Source of the DNA: Propionibacteriaceae bacterium UBA7704
GTDB lineage: Bacteria; Actinomycetota; Actinomycetes; Propionibacteriales; Propionibacteriaceae
Direction: 5' to 3'
DNA length: 64,000 bases
Assembly: GCA_002482525.1 (NCBI GenBank)
Contig: DLGC01000002.1
Coordinates: 148,648-212,647, forward strand
The translations under genes and the position numbers were made by a program. The stretch's first letter is position 1; each line of letters opens with the position of its first letter. Positions 8,347 to 17,623 of the stretch are shown piece by piece. The notes beneath the pieces are model-generated. The model saw nothing but the letters and a program-made list of their open reading frames with translations. It did no database searches and was not told where the DNA came from.

Positions 8347-11049
8347 TCAGTGGGCCGCGTCATGCCAGGACCGGCCCACACCGACCGACACCACGAGCGG
8401 CACGGTCATTTCGATGGCGTGCCCCATGTGTTCCCGCACCATCGCTTCCAGTTCTTCCCGCTCACCGGGTGCCACCTCGAACACCAGTTCGTCGTGAACC
8501 TGCAACAGCATGCGACTGCGCAGTCCCCGCGTCTGCAACCCGTCGGCGACCTTCAACATGGCGACCTTGATGATGTCGGCGGCCGATCCCTGGATCGGTG
8601 CATTCAAGGCAGCCCGCTCGGCCATCTCGCGACGCTGCCGGTTGGAGGAGTTCAGATCGGGCAGGTAGCGACGCCGACCCAACATGGTCTGGGTGTAACC
8701 GGTCTTGCGCGCCTCGGCGACGATTTCGAGAAGATAGTCACGGACGTGGCCGAATCGTTCGAAGTACTCGCTCATCAGCCCCCGAGCCTCAGACACCTCC
8801 ACCTTGAGCTGCTGGCTCAAGCCGTAGGCACTCAGACCGTAGGCCAGGCCGTAGTTCATCGCCTTGATACGGGCCCGCTGGGCCGGAGTCACCTGATTGG
8901 CCGGTACCCCGAAGACCCGCGCGGCCATCATGGTGTGAAAGTCCTGGCCGCTGGCGAAGGCTTCGATGAGGCCGGCGTCGGCGGACTGATCGGCCATGAT
9001 CCGCATCTCGATCTGCGAATAGTCGGCCGTCAGTAGTGTTTCGTAGCCGTCGGCGACGACGAAGGCTTCACGAATCCGTCGACCGTCCTCGGTTCGGATC
9101 GGAATGTTCTGCAGGTTCGGATCGGTGGAGGACAACCGGCCGGTGGCGGCGATGGTCTGCAGGTAGGTGGTGTGGATCCGGCCGTCATCGGCGATCGACT
9201 TCTGCAGGCCCTCGACCGTCTGGCGCAGCCTGATCTGGTCGCGATAGCGCAGCAGGTGAGCCAGGAAAGGATGTTCGGTACTGGCGTACAACGCCTCCAG
9301 AGATTCCGCGTCGGTGGTGTAGCCGGTCTGGGTGCGCCGGGTCTTCGGCATCCCCAACTCCTCGAACAGCACTCCTTGCAGTTGCTTGGGTGACCCGAGG
9401 TTCACCCCGTGACCGAGCACGGCGTGGGCGTCGGATTCGGCGGCGGTCACGGCGGAATCGAAAGCCTGGTGCAGCCGGGCGAGGTGATCGGCATCGACCG
9501 CGATCCCGGTCCGCTCCATGGCTGCCAGACAGCCGGTCAGCGGCAACTCCACGGTGCGCAGCAACTCGGCCACACCCTGGGCATTCAGTTCGGTGTCCAT
9601 TGCGGCGGCCAGATCGATCAGGGCTCGGGCGCGCACCATGGCATCGGTACCGGTCTGATCGGAGTCGAAGTCGAAGGCGGCCTGATCACTGGCCTCGGCT
9701 CCGGTGGCAGCACCGGTGAGGTCACGGTGGAGGTAATGCCCGCACAGATCGGCCAGATCGTAGACCCGCTGATCAGGACGCAACAGATACCCGGCCAGGT
9801 GGGTGTCACTCATCAGCCCGTTGAGCTGCCAGCCCCGTTCCCACAGGGCCAACATCGGCCCTTTGGCGTCGTGCATGACCTTGGCAGCGTCGCCGTCGGC
9901 CAGCCAATCGGCCAAGGCCTGATCATCGGCGACCGACACCTGGGTCACGTCGATCCAGGCGGCGGCACCGTCGGCGGCGGCCAAGGCCACACCCGACACG
10001 TCGCCGCTGCCGGCCCGCCAGCGCCCGCTGACGTCCATTCCGACCACGGCCCCCTCGGCGTGGGCGCTCAGCCAGCCAGCAACCTGCCCAGGCGCCAATA
10101 CCTCGGCGTTCACCTCGAAACCGACGGGGTCCGACGCTTCGGCCCGGGGCAGAGATTCAGCCAATCGCTCCTTGAGTACCCGGAATTCGAGCTGATCGAA
10201 GACCGCTCGCACCTGCTCGGGGTCCCAATCGCGCCGCGCCAGGTCCGCCACCGCGACCGGCAGGTCGAGATCGGCCACCAAGGCGTTGAGTTCGCGGTTG
10301 CGCTTCACGTCGTCGAGGTGTTCACGGAAGGAGTCGCCGACCTTGCCGGTGACATCGTCGGCATGGCGGAGCAGGTTCTCCAAGCCGTCATATTGCTGCA
10401 ACCACTTGGCCGCGGTCTTGGGCCCCACCCCGGGAACTCCGGGGAGATTGTCACTGGTCTCCCCCACCAGTGCAGCCAGCTCTGGGTAGCGCGTCGGCGC
10501 CACCAGATATTTCTCGCTGACCGCCTGCGGGGTCAATCGCGCCAGATCCGAGACTCCCTTCTTCGGGTACAGGACCGTCACCTGGCCGGTCACCAGTTGC
10601 AGGGTGTCGCGGTCACCGGTACAGATCAACACCTGCTGGCCAGCGGCGCTGGCCTGCCGAGCGAGGGTCGCGATGATGTCGTCGGCCTCGTAGCCGGGCA
10701 GTTCCACATGGACGATGTTCAAGGCGTCCAGCACCTGCTTGATCACGTCTACCTGACCGCGGAACTCCTCCGGAGAGGCGGCGCGCGTGCCCTTGTAGTC
10801 CGGATAGCGATCAGTTCGGAAAGTGTGACGCGATACGTCGAAGGCGACGGCCAGATGGGTGGGGCGCTCATCGCGCAACACGTTGATCAGCATCGAGGTG
10901 AAGCCGTAAACCGCATTGGTCGGTTGGCCGGAGCTCGTCGCGAAGTTCTCCACCGGCAGAGCGAAGAACGCCCGGTAGGCCACTGAATGTCCATCGATGA
11001 GCAGCAGGGTCGCAGGGTCGTCGCCAGGGACGTCGGGCAGCTTCGTCAC
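8347..11049 (-). CDS. polA: DNA polymerase I
   Basis: Repair and Okazaki-fragment polymerase with 5'-nuclease. I chose GTG at 11049, giving 900 aa and starting six residues before the conserved LLLIDGHSVAYRAFF; a longer frame upstream is unlike PolA. Domains: 5'-3' exonuclease (about 1-300, with VAFDVSRHTFRTDRYPDYKG and the helix-hairpin-helix GVGPKTAAKWLQ), a 3'-5' exonuclease-like region (about 315-490) that appears degenerate as in other actinobacteria, and the polymerase (about 520-900) with motif A DYSQIEMRIMA, O-helix RARIKAMNYGLAYGLS and motif C QVHDELVFE. Divergent from the thioesterase gene at 11137. Confidence 0.97.
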   Translation of the reverse strand: MTKLPDVPGDDPATLLLIDGHSVAYRAFFALPVENFATSSGQPTNAVYGFTSMLINVLRDERPTHLAVAFDVSRHTFRTDRYPDYKGTRAASPEEFRGQVDVIKQVLDALNIVHVELPGYEADDIIATLARQASAAGQQVLICTGDRDTLQLVTGQVTVLYPKKGVSDLARLTPQAVSEKYLVAPTRYPELAALVGETSDNLPGVPGVGPKTAAKWLQQYDGLENLLRHADDVTGKVGDSFREHLDDVKRNRELNALVADLDLPVAVADLARRDWDPEQVRAVFDQLEFRVLKERLAESLPRAEASDPVGFEVNAEVLAPGQVAGWLSAHAEGAVVGMDVSGRWRAGSGDVSGVALAAADGAAAWIDVTQVSVADDQALADWLADGDAAKVMHDAKGPMLALWERGWQLNGLMSDTHLAGYLLRPDQRVYDLADLCGHYLHRDLTGAATGAEASDQAAFDFDSDQTGTDAMVRARALIDLAAAMDTELNAQGVAELLRTVELPLTGCLAAMERTGIAVDADHLARLHQAFDSAVTAAESDAHAVLGHGVNLGSPKQLQGVLFEELGMPKTRRTQTGYTTDAESLEALYASTEHPFLAHLLRYRDQIRLRQTVEGLQKSIADDGRIHTTYLQTIAATGRLSSTDPNLQNIPIRTEDGRRIREAFVVADGYETLLTADYSQIEMRIMADQSADAGLIEAFASGQDFHTMMAARVFGVPANQVTPAQRARIKAMNYGLAYGLSAYGLSQQLKVEVSEARGLMSEYFERFGHVRDYLLEIVAEARKTGYTQTMLGRRRYLPDLNSSNRQRREMAERAALNAPIQGSAADIIKVAMLKVADGLQTRGLRSRMLLQVHDELVFEVAPGEREELEAMVREHMGHAIEMTVPLVVSVGVGRSWHDAAH

Positions 11050-11136
11050 AGTCTGGAACTCTACCGTCCGGGGCTGACCAAGCCGCTGTTGGTGTGTCAG
11101 GGTTGCCTGGTGAACGTACCGGATTGGTTTGCAGGA

Positions 11137-11517
11137 ATGACCAGCCCCCTGGACGACAAGATGGGGACTGAGTGGATCGAGGTCACCCCCACTCGAGCTG
11201 TTGCGCGTTGTCCTGTGGAAGGCAATACCCAACCGTTCGGGCTGTGGCACGGCGGCGCGTCGTGCGTGTTGGCCGAAGGTCTTGCATCGATGGCGGCAGC
11301 CGCCGATGTGGGACCTGAGGGCACCGTGACCGGGGTTGATTTGAATGCGACCCATCTGCGCAGCGCTCGCAGCGGCTGGATCACGGGAACGGCAACGGCG
11401 ATCCGCATCGGCAATACCTTGGCCACCTACGACGTCGATCTGATCGATGACGACGGCAACCAGATCTGCGCCGCCCGGGTCACGGTCTATCTGCGTCGGC
11501 CCCGCCAGGCAGAGTGA
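11137..11517 (+). CDS. PaaI-family hotdog-fold thioesterase
   Basis: A 126-aa protein of the PaaI/YbgC hotdog superfamily, which hydrolyses acyl-CoA thioesters. Evidence is the segment QPFGLWHGGASCVLAEGLASMAA, in which HGG(A) is the PaaI signature with the conserved His near the active site and Glu in the central helix, followed by the strands GVDLNATHLRSARSG and ITGTATAIRIGNTLATYDVDL. I chose ATG 11137; a GTG nine codons upstream is possible. It lies between polA and pdtaR, a position also occupied by a thioesterase in several actinobacteria. The acyl substrate is unknown. Confidence 0.88.
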   Translation: MTSPLDDKMGTEWIEVTPTRAVARCPVEGNTQPFGLWHGGASCVLAEGLASMAAAADVGPEGTVTGVDLNATHLRSARSGWITGTATAIRIGNTLATYDVDLIDDDGNQICAARVTVYLRRPRQAE

Positions 11518-11532
11518 GAACGGCGCGACGAG

Positions 11533-12153
11533 TCAGGAGCGGGCTTTACCGCTCTTGGAGTGCTCGATGACGCCTTCGGCCACTTCGCGCATCGACTTGC
11601 GCAGGTCCATGGCGGTCTTCTGAATCCACCGGAAAGCCTCAGGTTCAGTCAGCCCCAGGCCTTCCTGCAGCAGGCCCTTGGCCTGGTCGACGGCCTTGCG
11701 GGAGGCGAAACGCTCCTCCAGGTCACTGACTTCGGCCTCCACCGCACGAATTTCGGCGAAACGTCCGATCGCGATCTCAATAGCCGGAACGACATCGGAA
11801 GCATCGAAGGGCTTGACCACATACGCCATGGCACCGGCGTCACGGGCCCGTTCCACCAACTCGCGCTGGCTGAAGGCGGTCAACATGACCACCGGTGCGA
11901 TCCGCTCCTCGGCGATCTGCGCCGCGGCCGTGATGCCGTCCATCTTCGGCATCTTGACGTCCATCACGACCAGATCAGGGGTGAGCTCACGCGCAAGACG
12001 GAGTGCCTCTTCGCCGTCAGAAGCCTCGGCAATGACGTGGTAGCCCTCTTCCGTGAGCAACTCAACCAGATCCAGTCGGATCACAGCCTCGTCTTCGGCC
12101 ACCAGGACCCGCAAACTCGCGTTGGGCTGCACATCGTCGGGGGTGTCGGCCAT
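11533..12153 (-). CDS. pdtaR: ANTAR-domain response regulator (PdtaR-like)
   Basis: Two-component regulator that acts by RNA binding and transcription antitermination rather than DNA binding. The receiver domain (about 15-130) has the acidic pair in AEDEAVIR, the phospho-acceptor Asp in LVVMDVKMPKMDG, the Thr of MLTAFSQ and Lys of YVVKPF. The C-terminal ANTAR domain (about 140-205) shows SRKAVDQAKGLLQEGLGLTEPEAFRWIQ. ATG 12153 is preferred to ATG 12162 because AGGA is nine bases before it. The mycobacterial partner kinase PdtaS is not in this window. Position between polA and pyk matches Rv1626. Confidence 0.92.
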   Translation of the reverse strand: MADTPDDVQPNASLRVLVAEDEAVIRLDLVELLTEEGYHVIAEASDGEEALRLARELTPDLVVMDVKMPKMDGITAAAQIAEERIAPVVMLTAFSQRELVERARDAGAMAYVVKPFDASDVVPAIEIAIGRFAEIRAVEAEVSDLEERFASRKAVDQAKGLLQEGLGLTEPEAFRWIQKTAMDLRKSMREVAEGVIEHSKSGKARS

Positions 12154-12255
12154 GATCACCATTCCTGCTCGGTCTTCGTTGTCACATTCTGTGTTGCTGA
12201 GCGTACCGTGCGTGTAACCCTCGGCACCAAGTTGTGGCAGAATCGGTCAGGCCCT

Positions 12256-12338
12256 GCCGGGGTGGCGGAATGGTATACGCGGACGGCTCAAACCCGTCTG
12301 CCCAATTGGGCGTAGGGGTTCGACTCCCCTCCTCGGCA
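12256..12338 (+). tRNA. tRNA-Leu (anticodon CAA)
   Basis: Acceptor GCCGGGG pairs with CCTCGGC with one G-T pair, discriminator A. The anticodon arm is GACGG-CTCAAAC-CCGTC, giving CAA for UUG codons. A long class II variable arm (TGCCCAATTGGGCG) and TTCGACTC T-loop are present. CCA is not encoded. It reads divergently from pdtaR. Confidence 0.95.
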
Positions 12339-12343
12339 CACAG

Positions 12344-12361
12344 GGCGGTGGTGACACCGCC
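12344..12361. terminator. Short hairpin between tRNA-Leu and the convergent lipase-like gene
   Basis: GGCGGTG at 12344-12350 pairs with CACCGCC at 12355-12361 around a 4-nt loop. It lies six bases after the tRNA and two before the stop codon of the convergent gene, so it may terminate both. No T-run on either side. Confidence 0.45.
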
Positions 12362-12363
12362 AT

Positions 12364-14082
12364 TCAGGCGCAGATGTTCGGCGCGTCCTTGCCCGTCACC
12401 CGGTCGGAGATCCACGCCAGGATTTCGCTGCGACGCCCCGACTCCATCGCACTGTTCGCATGGCGCACGCCGGGGTAGACCCGGTAATCCACGACTGAAC
12501 CGGCCCGACAGCGGGTGGCGACCTCGGCATCCTGAAGTGACTGCGGCACGATCTCGTCGGCCCCGCCCTGCAGGACCAGCAGCGGCACCGACAGTCGTCT
12601 CGCCGGGGTGTTCTGGTCCAATCTGGCTGCCAGCGGCCCCTGGGAGGGGGGCTGCAACCAGCGCCGGGCATCGCCACCGAGAGTCTGCAGTGCCGCCGCC
12701 GCCGGGCTCACCGAGCCGCACCCGGTGGCGACCTCCTCGGTCACCAGCTGCGCGGGCAGGGACAGGTAGTCCGCCAGCCGAACATCGGGGTAGCCCTCGG
12801 CATAGCTGTAGAGGACCTCATCGACCAGCGCATCATCGCTGCCAACCTGCACCAGGTGATTCAACACGGCGGCCGGGTTGGCGACCGGCTCGTCAGCCAC
12901 CACGGCGCTGAGGGTCACATCAGGGGCGTAGCTCGGCGCCAACTGGGCCGCCCACAGTGCGGCGTGACCGCCCTGGGAGAATCCCCACAGGACGGTTCGT
13001 CCCAGCCGGATTCCAGGAACCTGTGCGACGGCGCGAATGGCGTCCAGGATGGCTCGGCCTTCCGCGACACCGAGCAACACGCTGGCCGAGCCGGGTGCTC
13101 CCAAACCGGGATAGTCGGGGGCAAGAACCGCATAGCCGCGCGCCAAGATGTCGTCGACATCGACCAAGCCGCCGACCGACTCCCCACGCACCGACGGCGC
13201 GCAGCCTTGGCCGGTGCCCGACTCCGGATGCGCCCACACCACCAGCGGCAGCGCATCGCCCGACGTGCTCGACGGCACGTAGAGCCGGGCGCTGGCGGTG
13301 ACGGTGTCATCACGCTCATCGGAGGTCGTGTAGAGAAGCTGGATGCCGGTGGCTCCGGCCGAGGTGTCGGCGCTCGGTGTCGCCCCCAACAGCACACCTG
13401 CGGGGCTGGTGGTCGCGATATCTCGGTAGTACACCGCTGAGGGAACTCCCGCAGCAAGGGTGAGATTGCCGACCGTCGCCAGCAACGCCGCCATGGCCAG
13501 CGCGATGACCCGCCAGACCGCCCGCAATCGTTCCGTCGATCTGCCGTACCCGGTGCTGGGATACCAGATGTCCACCAGTAGGCCGACCCCCACCAGCAGC
13601 AGGCGAGCGCCCAGCCCGATCACCATCGTCAGCACCACGGGGTCAGCCCACAGCAGCACCACTGCGCCAATACCGGTCGTCGCCACGCCGGTGAACAGCG
13701 CCACACTGGGGCCACCCGCGGCGGCCGCAACCAGCAGCGCGGGCAACTCCACCCGCGACAACAGCCCTGACCAAATCTCCAACGCGCCGGCGGCGATCAG
13801 CAGCACCCCCACCACGGCCGCGGTGAGCCGCACCGACGGCCCCGTCCACAGTGCGACCACCGCAGCGCCGAGCAGATAGGTCGATCCCAGGACGGATCGC
13901 GCCGGCGCATCCCGGGTCCCTTCGATGAGTTCGGACACCCCGGCGATCAGCAATCCGACGACGACGGCGACCACCATCAATGACTCAGAGGTAAAAGGGC
14001 GCACCACCAGAAGGCACCCAGCCACAAGGCCGAGCAGTCCCATGACAGCGCGAACTACTGTGCGCTTCCCCCTCCGCGCCAT
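12364..14082 (-). CDS. Membrane protein with C-terminal secretory-lipase-like alpha/beta hydrolase domain
   Basis: A two-part protein of 572 aa from ATG 14082. Residues about 10-215 hold seven or so hydrophobic segments arranged like an HdeD/DUF308 module. Residues about 240-572 form an alpha/beta hydrolase resembling fungal-type secretory lipases (LIP family): PLVVWAHPESGTGQG, then YAVLAPDYPGLG, the nucleophile elbow GFSQGG with Ser about 369, an acid in GGADEIVP and a His in VRHANS. I infer a membrane-tethered esterase with its hydrolase domain outside the cell; the substrate is unknown. An ATG 12 codons upstream is possible. It converges with tRNA-Leu and is transcribed in the direction of pyk with a 68-nt gap. 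Confidence 0.8.
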   Translation of the reverse strand: MARRGKRTVVRAVMGLLGLVAGCLLVVRPFTSESLMVVAVVVGLLIAGVSELIEGTRDAPARSVLGSTYLLGAAVVALWTGPSVRLTAAVVGVLLIAAGALEIWSGLLSRVELPALLVAAAAGGPSVALFTGVATTGIGAVVLLWADPVVLTMVIGLGARLLLVGVGLLVDIWYPSTGYGRSTERLRAVWRVIALAMAALLATVGNLTLAAGVPSAVYYRDIATTSPAGVLLGATPSADTSAGATGIQLLYTTSDERDDTVTASARLYVPSSTSGDALPLVVWAHPESGTGQGCAPSVRGESVGGLVDVDDILARGYAVLAPDYPGLGAPGSASVLLGVAEGRAILDAIRAVAQVPGIRLGRTVLWGFSQGGHAALWAAQLAPSYAPDVTLSAVVADEPVANPAAVLNHLVQVGSDDALVDEVLYSYAEGYPDVRLADYLSLPAQLVTEEVATGCGSVSPAAAALQTLGGDARRWLQPPSQGPLAARLDQNTPARRLSVPLLVLQGGADEIVPQSLQDAEVATRCRAGSVVDYRVYPGVRHANSAMESGRRSEILAWISDRVTGKDAPNICA

Positions 14083-14150
14083 GACGGGCACTCTAGTGCG
14101 AGGGAGGGCATGGCCCAAAGTGCATCAAGAAAGCCCCACTGCGCGCGTGA

Positions 14151-15557
14151 CTACGACATCTCGTAGACGCGCAGCGAATTCGTCTGGTAAATCGTGCGTC
14201 CCGGATTTCCGGCGACGATCACCACCCGGTCACCGCGCTTCAAGAAACCGGTACTGGTGAGCGCTTCCTGCACCGAGGCCACCATCGAATCGGTATCGGT
14301 GTACTCCGGTGTCACGTAGGACTGCACGCCCCAGCACAGGGTGAGTTCAGCGGCTGTCTTCGGCAGCGGCGTGAAGGCCATGATCGGCACCTCCGAACGC
14401 AGCCGCGCCAACCGATGCGGAGTGTCTCCCGAGATTGTGAAAGCGGCCAGGTATTTGGCATTTACCCGTTCCGCCACCTCGACGGCGGCCTTCGAAATAA
14501 CACCGGCGGTGGTATGCGGATTCCAGTCGAGGGCACGAATCTTGTCCAAACCCCCGTGTTCGGTGCGGGAAATGATCCGCGACATCACCGAAACCGCGTC
14601 AATGGCGTGATCACCCACCGCTGTCTCACCGGAAAGCATGACGGCGTCGGCACCGTCCAGAATCGCGTTGGCGACATCAGAGACCTCGGCGCGGGTGGGC
14701 CGATAGGAGTTGATCATCGACTCCAGCATCTGGGTGGCGACGATCACCGGCTTGGCCCAGATCCGAGCGGCGTCGATGATGCGCTTCTGAACGGCGGGAA
14801 CGTCTTCCAGCGGCAACTCCACTCCAAGGTCGCCGCGAGCCACCATGAAGGCGTCGAAGGTGTCGATGATCGGGTCCAGATTCTCGATCGCCTGGGGCTT
14901 CTCCAGCTTCGCGATCACCGGCACGCGGCGTCCCTCGGATTCCATGACCCGTCGCACCGGTTCGATGTCGGCAGCCGACCGCACGAACGACAGGGCCACC
15001 ATGTCGACGCCATGGCGCAGCGCCCAGCGCAGGTCGCGTTCATCCTTCTCGCTGAGGGCAGGCACGCTGACCGGCACCCCGGGGAGGTTGATCCCCTTGT
15101 GATCGGATACCGTGCCACCGACCACGACTTCGGTCACCACCTCGGTGGGGGTCACTTCCAGCGCGGTCAACTCGATGGCGCCATCGTTGATCAGGATCTG
15201 ATCACCGGCATGGACGTCGTCGGTGAGCGTAGGCAGTGTCGTGGAGGCCCGCTCAGCGGTTCCCATCACGTCCTCGGTGGTGATGATGAACCGTTCCCCG
15301 GTGACGAGTTCAGCGGAGCCGCCTTCGAACTCGCCAAGTCGGATCTTCGGGCCTTGCAGATCGGCCAGAATCCCGACGGGACGTCCAGCCGCTCGGGCGG
15401 CATCACGGATCCACTCCACACGCTTGGCGTGCAGGACGTGGTCCCCGTGACTCATGTTCAGCCGGGCGATGTTCATGCCGGCTCCCACCAGTTCCAGCAG
15501 TTTCTCCGCGGAGTCGGTTGCCGGACCGATGGTGCAAACGATCTTTGCTCTACGCAC
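14151..15557 (-). CDS. pyk: Pyruvate kinase
   Basis: Final ATP-forming step of glycolysis, phosphoenolpyruvate plus ADP to pyruvate. The 468-aa length is usual for the actinobacterial enzyme without an extra C-terminal domain. Visible are RRAKIVCTIGPATDS at the N-terminus, the MNIARLNMSHGDH motif, the catalytic signature VIAKLEKPQAIENLDPII with its Lys, and MVARGDLGVELP for metal and substrate binding, followed by the ATQMLESM helix. Start is ATG 15557. Same neighbourhood as Rv1617 of M. tuberculosis. Confidence 0.98.
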   Translation of the reverse strand: MRRAKIVCTIGPATDSAEKLLELVGAGMNIARLNMSHGDHVLHAKRVEWIRDAARAAGRPVGILADLQGPKIRLGEFEGGSAELVTGERFIITTEDVMGTAERASTTLPTLTDDVHAGDQILINDGAIELTALEVTPTEVVTEVVVGGTVSDHKGINLPGVPVSVPALSEKDERDLRWALRHGVDMVALSFVRSAADIEPVRRVMESEGRRVPVIAKLEKPQAIENLDPIIDTFDAFMVARGDLGVELPLEDVPAVQKRIIDAARIWAKPVIVATQMLESMINSYRPTRAEVSDVANAILDGADAVMLSGETAVGDHAIDAVSVMSRIISRTEHGGLDKIRALDWNPHTTAGVISKAAVEVAERVNAKYLAAFTISGDTPHRLARLRSEVPIMAFTPLPKTAAELTLCWGVQSYVTPEYTDTDSMVASVQEALTSTGFLKRGDRVVIVAGNPGRTIYQTNSLRVYEMS

Positions 15558-15639
15558 GCCTTAAGGCTAGTGGACCGTTTGTCATAGCAATGGGGTCGCT
15601 AAGAACTGTTGCCGAGTCTGGCCGGCGGACCTGCGTGTG

Positions 15640-16560
15640 CTACGCCTCTGCGGCGACCCGCGCCAAAGCGGTGGCGAGATCAGCCGGATAGTCGGAGGTG
15701 AACCGCATCAACTCACCATTGGCCGGATGCTGAAAACCCAGCTCGACCGCGTGCAGCCACTGGCGTTCCAGGCCCAGCCGGGCGGCCAGGACCGGATCAC
15801 CACCGTAGGTGGGATCTCCCACGCAGGGGTGCCGGATCGCCTGCATGTGGACGCGAATCTGATGTGTGCGTCCGGTTTCGAGATGGACTTCGAGCAGGGT
15901 GACGGAGCGGAAGGCCTCCAGCATCCGGTAGTGGGTGATGCTGGGCCGCCCACCGGCCACGACGGCCATCTTGTAGTCGGCACCCGGGTGTCGAGCTATG
16001 GGGGCGTCGATGGTGCCTTCCAGAGGGTCTGGGAGGCCTTGAACCAGGGTGTGGTACACCTTTTTCACAGTGCGCGACCGGAAGGCCCGTTTCAGGGCCG
16101 TATAGGCGGTCTCACTCTTGGCGACCACCATCAAGCCCGAGGTGCCCACGTCCAAGCGTTGAACGATTCCCTGCCGTTCGGCAGCGCCCGAGGTGGAGAT
16201 GCGAAAACCGGCCGCAGCCAGGTGTTCGACCACGCTGGGCCCGTCCCAACCCAGGCTGGGATGGGCTGCGACCCCGGCCGGCTTGTCCACGACCACCAGA
16301 TCGGCATCATCGTGGACGATGCGGATCCCGGCGACTTCTTGGGGAACCACCCTGATCTGGGGGGCCGCGGAGATCTCGACTTCGAGCAGGTCACCGGTAT
16401 GAACGCGGTGCGATTTCGTGCCCGGCTCGGAGTTGAGTTGAACCTTGCCCTCCTCGACCAGCTCGGCGACGCGACTTCGAGACAGCCCTGTCATGCGGGC
16501 TGCAGCGGCGTCCAGACGCTGACCGTCCAGACCGTCGGGCACCAGCCAGACGTTAGCCAT
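15640..16560 (-). CDS. rluD: RluA-family pseudouridine synthase (RluD-like)
   Basis: Converts uridines to pseudouridine in 23S rRNA. The 306-aa protein starts with an S4 domain (about 10-70: [33 protein letters not shown]). The catalytic domain follows, with the RluA signature [17 protein letters not shown] including the catalytic Asp in RLDVGTSG, and later [26 protein letters not shown] 16560 overlaps the end of lspA by eight bases (ATGGCTAA), so the two genes are translationally coupled, a common pairing. Which uridines are modified cannot be told from sequence alone. Confidence 0.94.
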   Translation of the reverse strand: MANVWLVPDGLDGQRLDAAAARMTGLSRSRVAELVEEGKVQLNSEPGTKSHRVHTGDLLEVEISAAPQIRVVPQEVAGIRIVHDDADLVVVDKPAGVAAHPSLGWDGPSVVEHLAAAGFRISTSGAAERQGIVQRLDVGTSGLMVVAKSETAYTALKRAFRSRTVKKVYHTLVQGLPDPLEGTIDAPIARHPGADYKMAVVAGGRPSITHYRMLEAFRSVTLLEVHLETGRTHQIRVHMQAIRHPCVGDPTYGGDPVLAARLGLERQWLHAVELGFQHPANGELMRFTSDYPADLATALARVAAEA

Positions 16561-17041
16561 CGACGCCGGGCCGATCTTTGAGGGTGGAACCATCGGGGCC
16601 GACCTGCTTGATCAGCCCGAACCAGACCACTAGGGCGGCTGCCGCGGTCACGAACATGTCCGCAACGTTGAAGATTGCGAAGTACTGCACCTGGATGAAA
16701 TCGACCACGTGGCCCTGGAATGGTGATGGCTCCCGAAAGATGCGGTCACACAGGTTTCCGGCGATGCCTGCGATCAAGAAGCCGGTCAGCACCGCCCAAC
16801 CGCGGTGGTGGATTCGTGGCAGCAGCCAGGCGAACACCGCCACCAGGGCTGCCAGCGCGACCACGGCGAAAACGACGGTGATGTTCTCCCCCATGCTGAA
16901 TGCCGCGCCGGGGTTGCGGATCAGATGCAGGCTGATCAGCCCGCCCAGCAGCGGGATCGGATTGTTGGGGTCCAAGAAGGCCACCGCCAGCGCTTTGGTG
17001 GCCTGATCCAGGGCCAGACCGAACCCGGCGATGATGAACAC
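16553..17041 (-). CDS. lspA: Lipoprotein signal peptidase II
   Basis: Membrane aspartyl protease that cleaves prolipoprotein signal peptides. The 162-aa protein has four hydrophobic segments and the expected motifs: LDQATKALA near the N-terminus, [22 protein letters not shown] with the first catalytic Asp, and [19 protein letters not shown] with the second (NVAD). The start is taken at GTG 17041, which is just at the first membrane helix; codons upstream (RLRLL) stay open but I found no better start, so the N-terminus is uncertain. It precedes rluD and follows the dksA-like gene. Confidence 0.95.
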   Translation of the reverse strand: MFIIAGFGLALDQATKALAVAFLDPNNPIPLLGGLISLHLIRNPGAAFSMGENITVVFAVVALAALVAVFAWLLPRIHHRGWAVLTGFLIAGIAGNLCDRIFREPSPFQGHVVDFIQVQYFAIFNVADMFVTAAAALVVWFGLIKQVGPDGSTLKDRPGVDG

Positions 17042-17088
17042 AAGGAGCCGTAACCGCTGTGAGTTCGGCTCCGGGGCGGGGTGCGGTG

Positions 17089-17526
17089 TTATCGCCGTTC
17101 CTCCCGCTGCTTACAGGACACGCACATCGTGGCCCGGGGGAAGACCTGCAACCGATCCTTACCGATCGGCTCGCCACAGATCTCACACAGTCCGTAGTGG
17201 CCGGATTCGAACAGGCGGTAGGCCTGCTGAGCCTGTTCGAGCATCTCGCGGGCGTTCTGCGCCAGCGACATCTCCTGATCGCGTTCGAAGTTCGATGAGC
17301 CCACGTCTGCGGGGTCTCGGCCAGCGCCGTCGCTGCCCTCCTCGAACAGGTCGGCCAGTCCCGCCTGGGCTACCTCGATGGCACGCTCCATGCGACGGAT
17401 GTCCGACAGTAGCTCCTGACGGATCTCCTCGATCTCGTCCTCGGTCCACGGATCTTCTCCCGCAGCCACGGGGAAGGCGGATACAGGAGCTTTGGGGGTG
17501 GTCCCCCGACGCTGGGCCGGTGGCAT
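17089..17526 (-). CDS. TraR/DksA-type zinc finger protein
   Basis: A 145-aa protein with a central helical region (EDEIEEIRQELLSDIRRMERAIE and EMLEQAQQAYRLFESG) followed by a C4 zinc finger: CEICGEPIGKDRLQVFPRATMCVSC, with Cys spaced 2-17-2. Related DksA proteins bind RNA polymerase in its secondary channel; actinobacterial members such as those next to lspA have been proposed as transcription modulators but are poorly characterised. The DPADVGSSNFERDQEM segment is the usual conserved acidic tip. Start ATG 17526 has AGGAGG eight bases upstream. Separated from wag31 by a strong terminator. Confidence 0.9.
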   Translation of the reverse strand: MPPAQRRGTTPKAPVSAFPVAAGEDPWTEDEIEEIRQELLSDIRRMERAIEVAQAGLADLFEEGSDGAGRDPADVGSSNFERDQEMSLAQNAREMLEQAQQAYRLFESGHYGLCEICGEPIGKDRLQVFPRATMCVSCKQREERR

Positions 17527-17578
17527 GTTAGATCCCTCCTGATGTGATTACTGAGGTGGGAGAGTACCACCAGCAAAC

Positions 17579-17604
17579 GCGCCCCGATCTCCAGATCGGG
17601 GCGC
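17579..17604 (-). terminator. Perfect 12-bp hairpin after wag31
   Basis: GCGCCCCGATCT at 17579-17590 and AGATCGGGGCGC at 17593-17604 around a 2-nt loop. It lies about 20 nt beyond the wag31 stop codon on the minus strand. No strong T-run. It marks the end of the division cluster transcript. Confidence 0.8.
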
Positions 17605-17623
17605 GTCGCTCATTGACTGTGTT

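Noticed and set aside
9409..10986. Long plus-strand open frame opposite polA (about 525 codons)
   Set aside because: Antisense frame produced by high GC codon bias; it has no ribosome binding site and a His/Gln/Gly-rich composition typical of such shadows, while the minus strand encodes a clear PolA.
12234..12911. Plus-strand open frame covering tRNA-Leu
   Set aside because: Runs through the tRNA and antisense to the lipase-like gene; not coding.
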